A DNA stretch of 64,000 nucleotides from Otis tarda (lineage: Eukaryota; Chordata; Aves; Otidiformes; Otididae), in assembly GCA_026413225.1 (NCBI GenBank), contig CM048591.1:6649001-6713000 (forward strand). Reading direction: 5' to 3'. Below, piece by piece: positions 48,261-60,157 of this stretch. A program made the translations under genes and the position numbers. The notes beneath the pieces were generated by a model that did not search any database, was not told where the DNA came from, and saw only the letters and a program-made list of their open reading frames with translations. Within the stretch, counting starts at the first letter, position 1; every line of letters starts with the position of its first letter.

Positions 48261-51200
48261 TTTGTCTATTTCTTTTTCCCTGAATTCTCTAGTCTCTTGG
48301 GGTCTTTCACAGAGACAACAGAAAAACTTTTATCTCTGCTACTTGAGGAATCTATTAAAAATGCGAGCTGGAGTAAGATAGTATGAAGGTGTCTCAGAGA
48401 TGATCTGAAGACAATGTTGGGGCACAAAGGTATTTACTCCCTCTTTTTCTGAAGACCATATAACCTGTGGAAGGAGTATGTACACCCTTCTGAAAAAGGA
48501 CTTTTTTTTTTCCCAGTGATGGGTTCAGAAGGTGACATCAAAGGTTTTTTTTTTGGAGGTTATTGACTCTTTCAGAGTCTGTTACTATGTATGCTGCAAG
48601 AAAGAAGGAACTGAGAATCAAGATCTTGTGGTTTAAATATTGCTTATGTTGTCTGCTGTTTTATCAGTTTACTCTATTCTCACCCTGCCTAATGTAAGGG
48701 CATGACAATTTCTCATCAGTAACACAAAACATCATTATATATATTTACTCTCCCTATTCATCCTCTGAAAAAAAATCTTGTACATATTTAAGTGGGAAGA
48801 AGGAAGACAAATGAAGATAATATACTCTTTTACGATTTGTACAAGGCAAAACAAAAGGAATTTACTGCAGCAACATTTCTGCAGTTCACAATGTAGAAGA
48901 CACAACAGAGATTTCAGAAAAGAAAATGAAAAACTAATCAAAATTTGGGAATGCATTTTTAAAGCATAACAAAAATATCTAAGGAAACTAATTGGGTAGA
49001 ACAGTCATTAAAGCACGATTGAGGTTGCCACCACAAATAATTTAAACATCAAAAGCAAAACTTTCAATCTTTTAATGTTCATTTTCTCCTGCACCCTGTG
49101 AAGAGCATTCTCTGGTTGGTGCTTTATCATATTTGCATCAAAAGGCCACAGATGTATCTAAAGCATCCTGGCAGTGGAAGTTGAAATGGTGACATTTTGC
49201 ATGAAAAAAAAAAAAAAGAGAATTTTCATGTGCTTATTCCAGCTAATTATTAAGAAGCCAAACAGTCCTGTGAGTCTAATGGGAACATACATTCTTGTTT
49301 TACAGTTAGGGGCATTCAGGTTAAAAGAACTGGCTATTGTAAGGGCAAGAGCAAGAATGGGTGCAATTAAATTGTCTAAAACTAATCTCAGAAACACAGA
49401 TTCAGAATAACAATATTTCTCTCAAGTACCAGCAATCCAGTAGGAGATCATATTACAATTCTAAAAATTCCCTGGATTTCACCTTTAGCACCTGTCTAAA
49501 CTTCTATTGACTCTGAAAGGTGTGTGGGCATACCCACCTCTGTTGATTTCTGCATGTTAACCATGGGTATTTTCTTCAACAGCAAAATACAGTCAATTGA
49601 TATTGGAATAGTCCAGCTTTCAGTAAGAGCACAGAGAAGGGTGTACTTGCTAAAAAACCCAAAAAGTCTGACTTCATGTCCCTTTTGGTTTCAAAGGGTT
49701 AAAATATTCATCTCATATTTCCTTTGCAAGTATCTTACCCAGGAAATTACAGGGTACAGTGATCGGAGAGACAGGAGGGTGATAGAACACCTTATTCTAC
49801 CCTGAGATTGAGCTGCTTTTCAGCTGAGAAAACAAATCATGAATCCAGGATAAGGGGAACGTGTTTTCCATTGCTGAATCTTTGATCACATAGTTAGGAA
49901 AGGGAGCTATGATCTAAGAACTGCTCCTCTAATATTTTCCTCTGGATTTGTAAATACAAATAAGCAGAAAAATGTATTCCTGTATGGTAGAAGTGCAGGG
50001 CATTTCCAATGTCTATCTAACATAAAATTCCTTAGCATAACAAGAAATTGGGGCACAAGCACCCTTCCCAGCATAGTATCTTAACCATCAGTCTCCACCC
50101 ACAAGCTCCATCTTGCTGTTCTTCTTCTATGCCACAGTTCCTACTTTCCTGTCTGAACAGTAGCCCACTTTCAACAAGACAGACAGAGAGCTTCATGGGA
50201 AATATTGTCAATAGTGTAAGATAGGAATTTCAGTAGGTCTTTTAATGACCAGTCTACACTACAAAAGTTAAACTCTACTCTCTTACACTGTTTGAATGAG
50301 AGAACTCCCATCAGTTAGTACTAGTTCCTCCATGGGCAGAAGAGCTTATGTTTGCATATGTAGTGATAAGTGTTTCTTATTATCTAATTCTAAGTAACAC
50401 TCCAATCAATATGCAAGTGCTTGAGTGACTCACACAACTTTCTTCTGTTTCATTAATCAACCATTATAAACAGTAAATCTCTTACTCGCTTAGGTGTTTG
50501 GAGCCACCTCTTTGCAGCCAAAGAAACATATAAAATGTTTATTATGGTTGGGATGTCCATAGTAAAACACTGGAACAGTTTATGGAAGTGGGTACAGTGA
50601 GATGGGAAGACAGAGGCAGAGCTGTGGCTGGACCTCAGCCATTGTGATTCCCAGTTCTCCCTGACATAAAAACTAGTGAGAACAAAAATTATTCTCGTAC
50701 CACAATGACAGAACATGTGATCCTTAGACTATATAATACTCTTCTTTTATAGCTGTGTCAATGCAATTTTCCTTTGGTGATATTTCAAAGCTTGCACATT
50801 AAATATAAGGCTCTGAACACCTCCAATATTGAAATGTTAGCTCAGTAAAAATTGTATGAAAACATCAAGCCCATTCTCTTGAGTTTTCATGGTCTATTTC
50901 TTTGCTTGCAGCAAAGTTGGATAAAAGTATTTACCTCTTAAATGTTTACTTAATATAATATGAAGTGTTGACCTTAAATGGTCTTTACAGCTCATAGACC
51001 ATAAAAATAAAATTATGAATGAGCAATTTTTTTTTTCCTACAGAGTCAGTGACTGTAGCAAACTATATTTTTTCCTACTCTTATCCTAAGAATACAAGTA
51101 ATATCATCTTGTACAATTACTATAATTCACAAATGTCAATGGTTGTTTTTTTTCACTTGACTTTAAAGCCAAAGGCATCAATACTGGTAGAAAGGAGGAA

Positions 51201-53831
51201 AGACTCAAGTTACTTGACAGTGTCTTCTTGTATTCACTACTAGAGTCGGTGAGCAAGACCTAGATTCTTCTGACACGGAAACACAGAATTTGCCTCAGTT
51301 GGTTAGACCCAGCCATGTAGGCAGTGATCAAAAGAGACTATAGACAAAGAAGACCTGAAGTTTACAGTTTAGATCAAGCTATGAAGTGCAAAGCAGAAAA
51401 CTCTCCCTTTGACTTGTGCAATAGCTTATTTCTAAGCATAATCTTGGCTCTGTGTTTAGCACCATTCATGTCAAATAAGCATTAAGAGACTCCATCTGTG
51501 GGGTCAAAGTTAGTGCCCTATTACTCCTGCAAGAAGGTTTTTCCCTTTCTTTACCTTCAAAAGAAGTTAACTTACTTACAGAGCCAAACTGCCCTAAGTA
51601 GCATTTCAAATCTAACAGCTTTTCCTCTGCTGTCTTGTTTGATTGCTCCCACACTCCATCTAAGCCTTCTTCCAGATTCCTATTCTGCATCTTCCTTATA
51701 AGCCCTGCATTGCTGAATTCTCCAACAACCATGTGCCTGCAATGCATTTCACACCAAACGGATATAAATCTCTTTACCTCTTAACTAACAGGCTACATAC
51801 ACAAGGTCTGCCTTTTTTGTCTCCATCCATGTTAAGCTCTAGACTACAATATTGTCCACCTCACAACTCACAGAGACACACTGGGACAGGAACTGCAGCC
51901 TATAGGCCACTCCTCTATTCTTCCAAGAAATATATGTTTTTTAAGATATCTGACTTTACAACTGTCCTCTTTCTCTTCTTTTGGCTTTCAAGTGCCTTTT
52001 CAGAAAAGTTAGTAATTTCTAATAAGCAACAAACCTGCATATATACAAATACATATATTCCTTAAGCCGAAAAAAAAAACCCAACCCAAACCTGTATTAA
52101 CACAATGTGATGGCTGCTTTGCTTAGTGTTTGTGATGATAATCTGTTACCAAGGGAAAAAACACAGTGCACTTGAAAAGTATTTTTTCCCTCTTTCATAG
52201 TTGGTCCTTTGATCTCCTCTTCTCATGTTTCTGTTTTTTTTTTTATTTTATTTTGTTATGTTTTGTTTTCCCTTCTCCTTTCAACCTGAGGCATGAGTGA
52301 TGAATACTGATGTGACAGAGCTTGCTCCTATTCAAAAATCCAGAACACTGGCATACAAACCTGTCCAAGTTGTTTACAATTTGTAGGTCAGGAAATCTGC
52401 CTGAAATATTTAATTATTTTGTGAAGCAAGAGTTATACTTTGCAGTCAGTGGACAGCACGTTAAATAATTTCTGCATTGCTATCTGTTTCAGTACAAGTC
52501 ACTGTAAGACTTTATGCAAGAAACTTTTTCTGATATTATTGAAATGTATTCACGTTTTGAGAAAAATATTAACAAATACAGCTAACTTAAAAAGGGGTGA
52601 GGCCTTTCTCAGATCCATGGCTCAGCTGGACTGATGCTAATTCAGTGTAATTTCTACTGAGATAGTTAACTTTGTCTTCCATCTGCCTGTATGGATATAT
52701 ATAATGAAGGAGCTGAAGAATCTATTCATTTTTATAGATTATAATCTCTAAATCAGAATATTGAACAATCTTGCAGAACAGCCTTATTTATTAAAATGTA
52801 CTATATTTTGGAGGTCACCTTAAAACATATTCAGACTAAAACTCCATGTTCTTGCTGAAGCAACTCTAAGGTTCACCTGAGGTATTACCAGGGCGATGAG
52901 GCTATAGAGCCTAAACTGACAGGATATGGCTGCAGCACATTGCTCTGTTGTATATTATTTAAATTGGGAGGTTGCTTGCCTGTAAAAAAGCTGCTTATTA
53001 CAAAGGAAACAACACAGCATATGCCTCAGGACATTAAAAATCAAGCGAAAAAGGTATCACACCGAGCTCCTCACTTCCAGATTGTAATAAAATTGGGTAA
53101 ACTATTCACCGTGACTAATTTATTCAAAAGTTGCCCCTTCTTGGGCTCATGAATTTATATTCAAACAGATTTGGATTTCTACAGATTTGTTACTCAATGT
53201 CACAATTACAGGAGTAGCTGTACTTTTAATCCTTTCTTTGGACTTTCTCTTTCCAGACTCTTCAAGTCTTATATTGTGTGCGTGGTTTTCACAGGATATG
53301 AGTTACATGAAGATATTGCCATGGGGTAGTCTTTATAGGATTAGTCTTTCACAGCTGTCCTTGTGCATGCTAATACTCTGCAGTAAATGCAAAACTTAGG
53401 TAATATTATCAGACTGTATACTAAATTACCTTAGAGTAATTTGTTCAAGAACGCACAGTTTGAGAAAAGAATCACCAAGTTCTCACTTTCAGAATAGATT
53501 TTGGCTATAAGATTATGCACATCTTCTACAACGTACTGAATTATCTTAACGAATCAAGACGCATGCAACTCTCTTCCTTAAGAACTAGAACTCATAGAAT
53601 GACCTAAAGCATCCTGACATAAGTAGTATATATCTTTAAAGAAAGATAAAAGCTTAGTACGGAAATCATTGAAGTGCATCACACAGTGCACACACGTGTG
53701 CATTATTCATTTTATGTCTCAGGGACAGGGTAGATTGATGGGAGATCCTCAGTAGCCAAGGTAGTTGGACCCAAAGCAATAATTATTCAGAGGATGAGTG
53801 GCCTTATTTATACAAGGTTTAATAACAGATA
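48261..53831. other. Unique AT-rich non-coding DNA
   Basis: No gene or confident repeat is visible. Frames such as 49524-49805, 51466-51747 and 51733-52065 (93-110 codons) have no family features and overlap antisense frames. A block at about 49295-49345 ('TTGTTTTACAGTTAGGGGCA') is faintly reminiscent of a reversed MIR core, but not enough to call. Confidence 0.5.
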
Positions 53832-54150
53832 ATAGAATCATCAAATCATAGAATCATAGAATCTTAAGGTTAGAAGAGACCTCCAAGATAATCAAGTCCA
53901 TCCATCCACCTAACACCACTATGCCTACTAAACCATGTCCTGAAGTGCCATATCTACATGTTCTTTGAACATCTCCAGGGATGGTGACTCCACTACTTCC
54001 TTGGGCAGCCTGTTCCAGTGCCTGACCACTGTTTCAGTAAAGAAGTGTTTCCTAATATCCACCCTAAACCTCCCCTGCTGCAACTTGAGGTCATTTCCTC
54101 TTGTCCTATCAAAAGTTATTTGGGAGAAGAGACTCCCAAAGCTCCGCAAA
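53832..54150 (-). mobile_element. CR1 LINE 3' fragment with ORF2 C-terminus, minus strand
   Basis: The plus strand opens with at least three reversed octamers (AGAATCAT-type, 53832-53860) and the CR1 3' UTR block 'AAGGTTAGAAGAGACCTCCA'. On the minus strand an open frame (54149-53928) encodes the ORF2 tail: [40 protein letters not shown], then [18 protein letters not shown]. The copy is 5'-truncated, but its tail and frame are well preserved, so it is among the younger copies here. It belongs to a different CR1 subfamily from the 8.1-kb copy, judging by its C-terminal residues and 3' UTR. Confidence 0.93.
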
Positions 54151-54215
54151 CTCCATATTCAACAGTTCAACTCCATATTCAACAGCAGCTTCCCAAAGCT
54201 CCCATGAACTCCGTA
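54128..54215. repeat. Nested short duplication at the CR1 5' boundary
   Basis: 'AACTCCATATTCAACAG' occurs twice in a row (about 54149-54184). The flanking 'TCCCAAAGCTCC' also occurs twice (about 54134 and 54190), with a decayed third 'GAACTCCGTAT' after it. This indicates one or two local duplications at or beside the truncation point of the CR1. Confidence 0.85.
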
Positions 54216-54511
54216 TAAGCTGTTTCTCAAAAAGATTCAGTACCTTAGATTGCATATGATTATTAAAGTGGCTGTATAACCACCAAACCAGAAGTTACTT
54301 GAATCTGATGTACTCTAAACACAGACAAAACTTCTTTCAGTTTGCCCTTTTATCCACGTGCCCTTAAAAAATCCCTTAAGATGGCCTCCCTATACCCTAC
54401 ATTCTTACAGTGTGGTGTTGAGGTCTGAGTCTCACAAAGCATTTCCGATTGTTTCTTTAACACTGGCTTGACTCTGTATTCACTCTCCACCTCCTCCCTC
54501 ATTATTTTCAG

Positions 54512-54615
54512 CTCTTCAGGAACTTAACTATATTCTAGAAAAATACCTGGACAAACTTAGGGAAGGGCTGATACAGGACATCTCTGTAAAAGACCTCTGT
54601 GTGCATTTGCAGAGA
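54512..54615 (+). other. Candidate host exon (weak)
   Basis: A strong acceptor-like sequence, a pyrimidine-rich tract ending in TTATTTTCAG at 54511, is followed by 104 nt that stay open in one frame and end at a donor-like AGA|GTATGT. The encoded segment reads LQELNYILEKYLDKLREGLI followed by QDISVKDLCVHLQRV, a charged helix-like composition unlike the other chance frames here. The same frame is open from 54472 to a TAG at 54748-54750. I recognise no family, there is no ATG, and the ORF length alone is not significant. Confidence 0.22.
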
Positions 54616-55177
54616 GTATGTCAAGACATATATATCAGAAACTCCTCCTCCACTTTCCTGAATGGCTTTCCTGACAGTCTAGATTATTACATTAATTCAC
54701 TGCATACATATAAACAAACAAAACATCAAAATGAGCAAGTCACAACATAGTATTTATAAATTATTAGAAGAAATTTTAAATTCATCGTACTCAGACTTAC
54801 TGGATGAGTAGTTTAAGCAAATAACACTGTAGCCCATGGAAAGCTCATACATTATTGCTAACTGTTATTGTGTAAATATTCTCTTTATTAGTAATTTAAT
54901 ATCAACACTAATTGTCCACTTAGACTGTTTATTATTGATTCTGCTTCTTGGATGACAAATGTTGAGGGGCAGGAATCAAGTATTCTGTGAGATCACAATC
55001 AGATTTCTATTAACATTGATAACATGATTGCTGGGATATCCCTTACAATCAAAACCTCTAGATGACTGTAAAGTGAAGAACACGGGAAAAAAAAAAGGGT
55101 AACAAAGGTATGAAAATGAGTCAGTCATGACTGACATCAAGTTTTCTTTGCCTTGCATCATTCTCAAATTCAGATGG

Positions 55178-55240
55178 AATCTGCCTCAAGGGCAGATTCA
55201 CTGCCTAACAGATTCACTGTCCTAACTTCACTGTTAGGAC
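55178..55240. repeat. Two adjacent 8-bp hairpins in a short triplicated motif
   Basis: Hairpin 1: AATCTGCC (55178-55185) / GGCAGATT (55191-55198), loop TCAAG. Hairpin 2: GTCCTAAC (55219-55226) / GTTAGGAC (55233-55240), loop TTCACT. Between and across them the unit CAGATTCACTG-(C/T)CCTAA is repeated about three times, the last copy shortened to CTTCACTGTTAGG. Confidence 0.85.
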
Positions 55241-56130
55241 AAACTACATATATATGATTGAGAACTAATTGCAGATACTATGGAGTTACATTTTCACATG
55301 AGTATTTGCTTTATTTCTTCCCTAGAAGAAACTTGTGCACCTTATTTTGTGAACAGAGGAAAGGACTTACATATATACTATCCAAACTAGTCTGTAGTGT
55401 GTGCCTGAATGAATACTTACAAAAAAAATCCTTCTATTTCTGTCTCTCACAACTGGTTCATATTCAGTCCATTCTGGTAGTGAATGAGGGACATGAGCAT
55501 ATGAGAAGTGGCTGGCAGGTCTGTAAAAACTTCTGCTCACTACAAACAAAAAGCTCATGCTTCTGACAGCAGCCATGCAAGGAGCACTATAGACACTCTG
55601 CTCTAGATCACTGATGGTGGCAGGAAGATTAAAAAAGAAAGGAAAAAATAGAGTGGGATTTGATTATTCTTTCTTTCATATAAATTCTTTATAAACCAAA
55701 GAATACACTATTACTGAGTGTAACTGAAGGAAAGCTTAATTGTTGCTATCGGTGTTGTCCATTCTCAACAGACAAATGAGGAATTAGACTTCAAGGTTTT
55801 TTATACTTTAACTGCTGGTTTTTGTTGGCCCTAAACAAATGCTTTAAAAAAGCAAGGAGGTGTTCTTTGTCTAAAAAGCTGGTGAACTTCTCCTTTATCC
55901 AGAGATGTATATTGTCTACTAGTTTCTTTTTAAAGGCAGATGATAAGAACTGACACAGACAATTTTACGTTTGTAAAGTGTTTGAGTCTTTTTAAAGTTC
56001 CTCACTAAATATATATTTTATACTATTGCCAAAGTGATTACCAGCTGGAAAGTATTATTTAATAATACATTATTTAAAATGTCTTATGTACCTATGAAAA
56101 TTAACTATTGGTTCTGAGTTTGCAGTACTA

Positions 56131-56160
56131 ATTATTTATTTATTTATTTATTTACTTATT
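56131..56160. repeat. (ATTT)n microsatellite
   Basis: About six ATTT units with one C interruption near the end. Confidence 0.9.
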
Positions 56161-56572
56161 AGCTGGAGGGCTATGAGGGGGACCTGAGGTTCTTGACAGT
56201 ATTTATAAATACAGTAGCGCAAAACCAACGACCTGCAACCAAGATGTTCAGGTAAGGCACATTGGTGTAAATAAATATCACACAAACCAGCAAAAGCCAA
56301 CAGTTAAGAATATCTTTGTGCATGTCTCATTCTGGCCTACAGTAAGTCCCAAACTCATTAATTCACAGTCCTCTGAGTTTTCTGTTAAAAAATCACATGG
56401 TGGGAACCAGTGCTCAGCAAATGCAGGAGGCAGAACTTTAGCCAAAATAAAAAAAAAAAAATCTGTTTAACACTGTCATGTTCAAGCTCAGGATTGTTTC
56501 CCTGAAAGAAAAACAATCAGAATTCAAAGGCAACAGAAAACTAAAACAATTTCTGATTTCTGTAATTCACAA

Positions 56573-56602
56573 CTGTACAAGCCGAGAGAAAGGCTTGTAC
56601 AG
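56573..56602. repeat. Perfect 11-bp inverted repeat (hairpin)
   Basis: CTGTACAAGCC (56573-56583) and GGCTTGTACAG (56592-56602) are exact reverse complements around GAGAGAAA. The loop segment with its left base pairs (GCCGAGAGAAAG) is directly repeated at 56608-56619. Confidence 0.9.
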
Positions 56603-59214
56603 AAAGGGCCGAGAGAAAGATGGGGCATACGATTCACGACGGAAACAAAACAAAGTGACTGGAAAGTCGACTACAGCACTTTTTTTTTTTTTTATGGAAA
56701 GGGTGGTCTTGAACTCGGAGTACATCCAGCGCTGGGACACCTTACTGGCAATTGTGCAGTTTGGAAAATGGGTTCAATTAGAGCAGCAGCTTCTTATGCT
56801 GAGAGCTGGGATGTTCTGAATGTGGCAACAGCAGGTTCTAGAAGAAATCAAAGGTAGAGTAGGAAGTATAAGCTTCATGACAGTGTTTGAGAGCTAGTGC
56901 ATATCTCATAACTGGAGCTAGAGTAGATGCATTGCAATTAGAGACTACAGAAATTCGAATTTGGCACTCTGAAGAAGACAGATAAATTCATAACGAAAAA
57001 GTATTTGGATCATCCTTGAGGCAGAATGAGGTGACCTGAAATCATTTACGTCCTTAGTGTAATGTGATTAAGACGAGTATATCCACCTCCCCACAGTACT
57101 CTAGGAGTTAACACAGCTGAGACATAGATGTACCCATCTGAAATAAAAGAATCCCTTTGTGCCACATAGTTTTCATATTTGTTTTCATTTGTAATTGTAA
57201 GTTTGAACTTATAATTGTTTAATTAGGTAAATTGACTTTTTAATCTATTTTTTCAAAATTCAATAATGTTTGACTATATTTTATCTGAAATAATGAACTC
57301 ATACTGTGATAATAATCATGACAGAATGAAAAGAAAAAAACATTGGAGAGATTCCTGTTATCTGGCAACAAGTTCCATCCAGTGGATGTAAACTTAATTG
57401 CAATAAATTTCCTTAATGATCTGGTCTAATTGAGGCTCAAAGATAGGGTATCTTTTGAATGCTCCTTCCTTTAGCAAAGTGTTTGTAGTCCGCTCTATTT
57501 GAAGGACCTTTAAATTATTAGGTTTATATATAAGTAATGATTTTTCTGAATATTTAATCAACACTTGGAGAAAAGAACTGGCAGGAAATAATAAAAATTA
57601 GCAATGGGAATGACCTGTTGGGTCATCAGGCTTTTTTTTCTTTTATTTCCAGTCACAGAAGAGTGTAGGTGGTTTTTCCACAGAACATTTTCTAGCTCTT
57701 TGTCCATTCTTTCGAATTTGAGCATTTCATGTTGAAAGAATAGAGAATACATTCTGGAACCAAGGTTTCTTCTCACCTTTATTGCTGTAAACTAACCACA
57801 GAAATCAATGCAATTATTCCCTGTTTCCATTAAGGTGAAAATTAGGATGCAAATTCCAGGCAAAATCACCAGTGGTCTGAATCATCCTTTTGTAATGTCT
57901 GTTTTCTTTGACGATAAACAAAGCTTCCAGTAACTACTTTTCTAACTTACATTTACTATTCTTATGTTAATTCACAAATACTTCTCCTGATCATTCATAC
58001 TTATGCACTCATTAATACTACACGCATACACACACACGCATACACTTGTAATGAATATGTTTCATCCAAACTGTACCAAGAACAATATGACAGCAATAGT
58101 TGTGACTAATCAGTTGTAAATACTTAAGCAGTAATGAACAAAGGGTGATAAATTTTACATGGAAACACTAGCTTCTTCTGCTGTTGCTCAGGATGTTCTG
58201 CAATTTGCAGGACCTTTGAAAGGGAGGAAATGACAGTGAGAGACACAAAACAGGTACTGCAGCTGCACAGTTGTCTCAAATTGGACAGAGCAATATGATT
58301 CCAAATATTTTTGTCTTTTCATTATCTTTTTATGTTCTTTTTTAAGAAGCATACTTTGTTTGCTTTTGTACTTCTCCCCATTTCCTTTCTCTTTTTTCTC
58401 TTCTTTTTTTTTTATTTAAACCAAGAAGAATGTTAAAAAGGTACTTGACCCTAAAACATAATTGCAGTGATATTTCAAACTATTACACTAGCTTCTGCTG
58501 TATTCACACTAGCTGCCAGCCATGAATAAAACACTGACACACTGAGGCAACTTTAAAACCTAGTATATATCACCCAAAATCAAACTGTCTTGCACCTTTT
58601 ATTGTAGTTTATTTTTTGTCCTGTTATTGCTCATTACCAAAACACGTGTTCATGTAAGCAGAATCTTTCTTTTCCGTTATCAGTCTGTATCTCTCGTCTG
58701 TTTAATGAGTTATGCCAGAGACTAACTTTAGTAACATCATAGTGTTTTTTACCACGAGAGCTGTAAGAGACCTGAACCAATCAACACCAATCTCCCAGCA
58801 GATCAGGAAGGACAGGCCTTGTATAAATGTGGTACAAATTAAAAAGGCAAGGAAAAGACAGAAGATACCTTTTTACAGGGAGTATTAGGAGGCTCATGCT
58901 TATGAAGATCCATATACTAAAAGACATAGAATAGGCCAAATACTTAAACAAGCATGCAATATCAGAGCACACGATATCCCTGATATCCAAGTTATCCACA
59001 GAGTTTGGCAAAGGAGCTGGTAAATATGACACAACATCTTTGTGTTGTCCATGGTCTTCTGGAGTTACCGCTGAACACTCACAGCTATTGGTGTGTGTCT
59101 AAAATGTCAGTAAATGCCTCTATATGGGCACATGTATTACTCCTTTTTCTAGACTTTTAAATAGACTTTTTTTTCATTTGTGAAACTTATTAAACCCTGT
59201 CTTTTTCTTCCCAG

Positions 59215-59333
59215 AAACATGCCCCAAGTAGCACAAGATAAGCGCAGTAATTGGTTTACAATTACAAGTTTTATACATTTGGTTTCCATCTGACACCATA
59301 AATCTTTTATTCAAAGCTTGATCAAGATTCAAG
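59215..59333 (+). other. Candidate non-coding exon (weak)
   Basis: A good acceptor-like stretch (CCCTGTCTTTTTCTTCCCAG, ending at 59214) and a good donor-like AAG|GTACGT at 59334 bracket 119 nt. All three plus-strand frames contain stops inside, so if used it would be a non-coding or terminal-UTR exon. Support rests on splice-site shape alone. Confidence 0.18.
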
Positions 59334-60140
59334 GTACGTCCTGGGGTCTGTGTCTCTCTTCTCTTTCTTTGGATATGTTTAATTTTGTGTTGAATCTACA
59401 GAGAGTCTGTGCACCCACTCCTGGGACATACATCTGCTGGCGTACTGAGCCTAGAAATGCCTCTGCCAGCGAGGTGACTCTGATCTTCACTGTACATAAT
59501 GTATTTGCCCAAAGCCATAGTGAAACTCTTCGAGAGTGTTACAAGTTTAAAATCGATTTCCACTGTCATCAAAATCACTCTCACAGTAAAGGACTTGGGC
59601 TGTTCCAACATGTTAATTTACAACAATGTCAAATGGGGCAGAGAAGGGGAAGAACTGCTAGACTATGCTTTCCATAGTCTTTATATAATTCAAAAATAAA
59701 AAAAAGAAGAAAAAAACAAACGAAACAACTGACCAACCAACAAAAATGCACCACCAAAACACAAAGTAAGCAATTACTATAAGAAAATAGAGTGCAAAAT
59801 ATTAACAGAATGCTGTTCCTACAAACATGTGTGAGTCATTAAGACTCTAGATTCAGTCTTTACATTTTCTTCCCTTTGTGAACACCAAGTGGATGAAGGA
59901 TGGCTCTCCTAAGTGGTGTGTTTTAATTTGAGAGTAGACAAAAGACTGATACAGATCACTCGTATGTGGTGTGGTTGGGACCAACTTGCTTAAGGAACCT
60001 TTACTTTTACCTCTTTTACTTTTTACTTCAATTATGCCTGACATTTTGAAAAGGCATCTCTTCAATTTAGCAGATGACTTTGTGGGCCAAGCGTCTTACT
60101 TCAGGTCTGAACCTAACCCAGTGCTTTACCCAGGGGAAAG

Positions 60141-60157
60141 AAAAAAAAAAAAAAAAA
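60141..60157. repeat. A17 homopolymer run
   Basis: Seventeen A residues preceded by AAAG. Without an upstream SINE/LINE body or a target duplication it is a simple tract. A similar 13-A run lies at 62611-62623. Confidence 0.9.

Noticed and set aside
50540-50600. Possible CR1 fragment ('AACACTGGAACAGTTTATGG')
   Set aside because: Only one short block resembles CR1. Neighbouring sequence does not continue the match.
56478-56819. 113-codon plus-strand frame
   Set aside because: It crosses a T-run (a poly-Phe stretch) and a hairpin region. Composition and context fit chance.
59318-59677. 119-codon plus-strand frame
   Set aside because: No recognisable domain, overlapping frames on both strands, no supporting splice or regulatory context for a single-exon gene.
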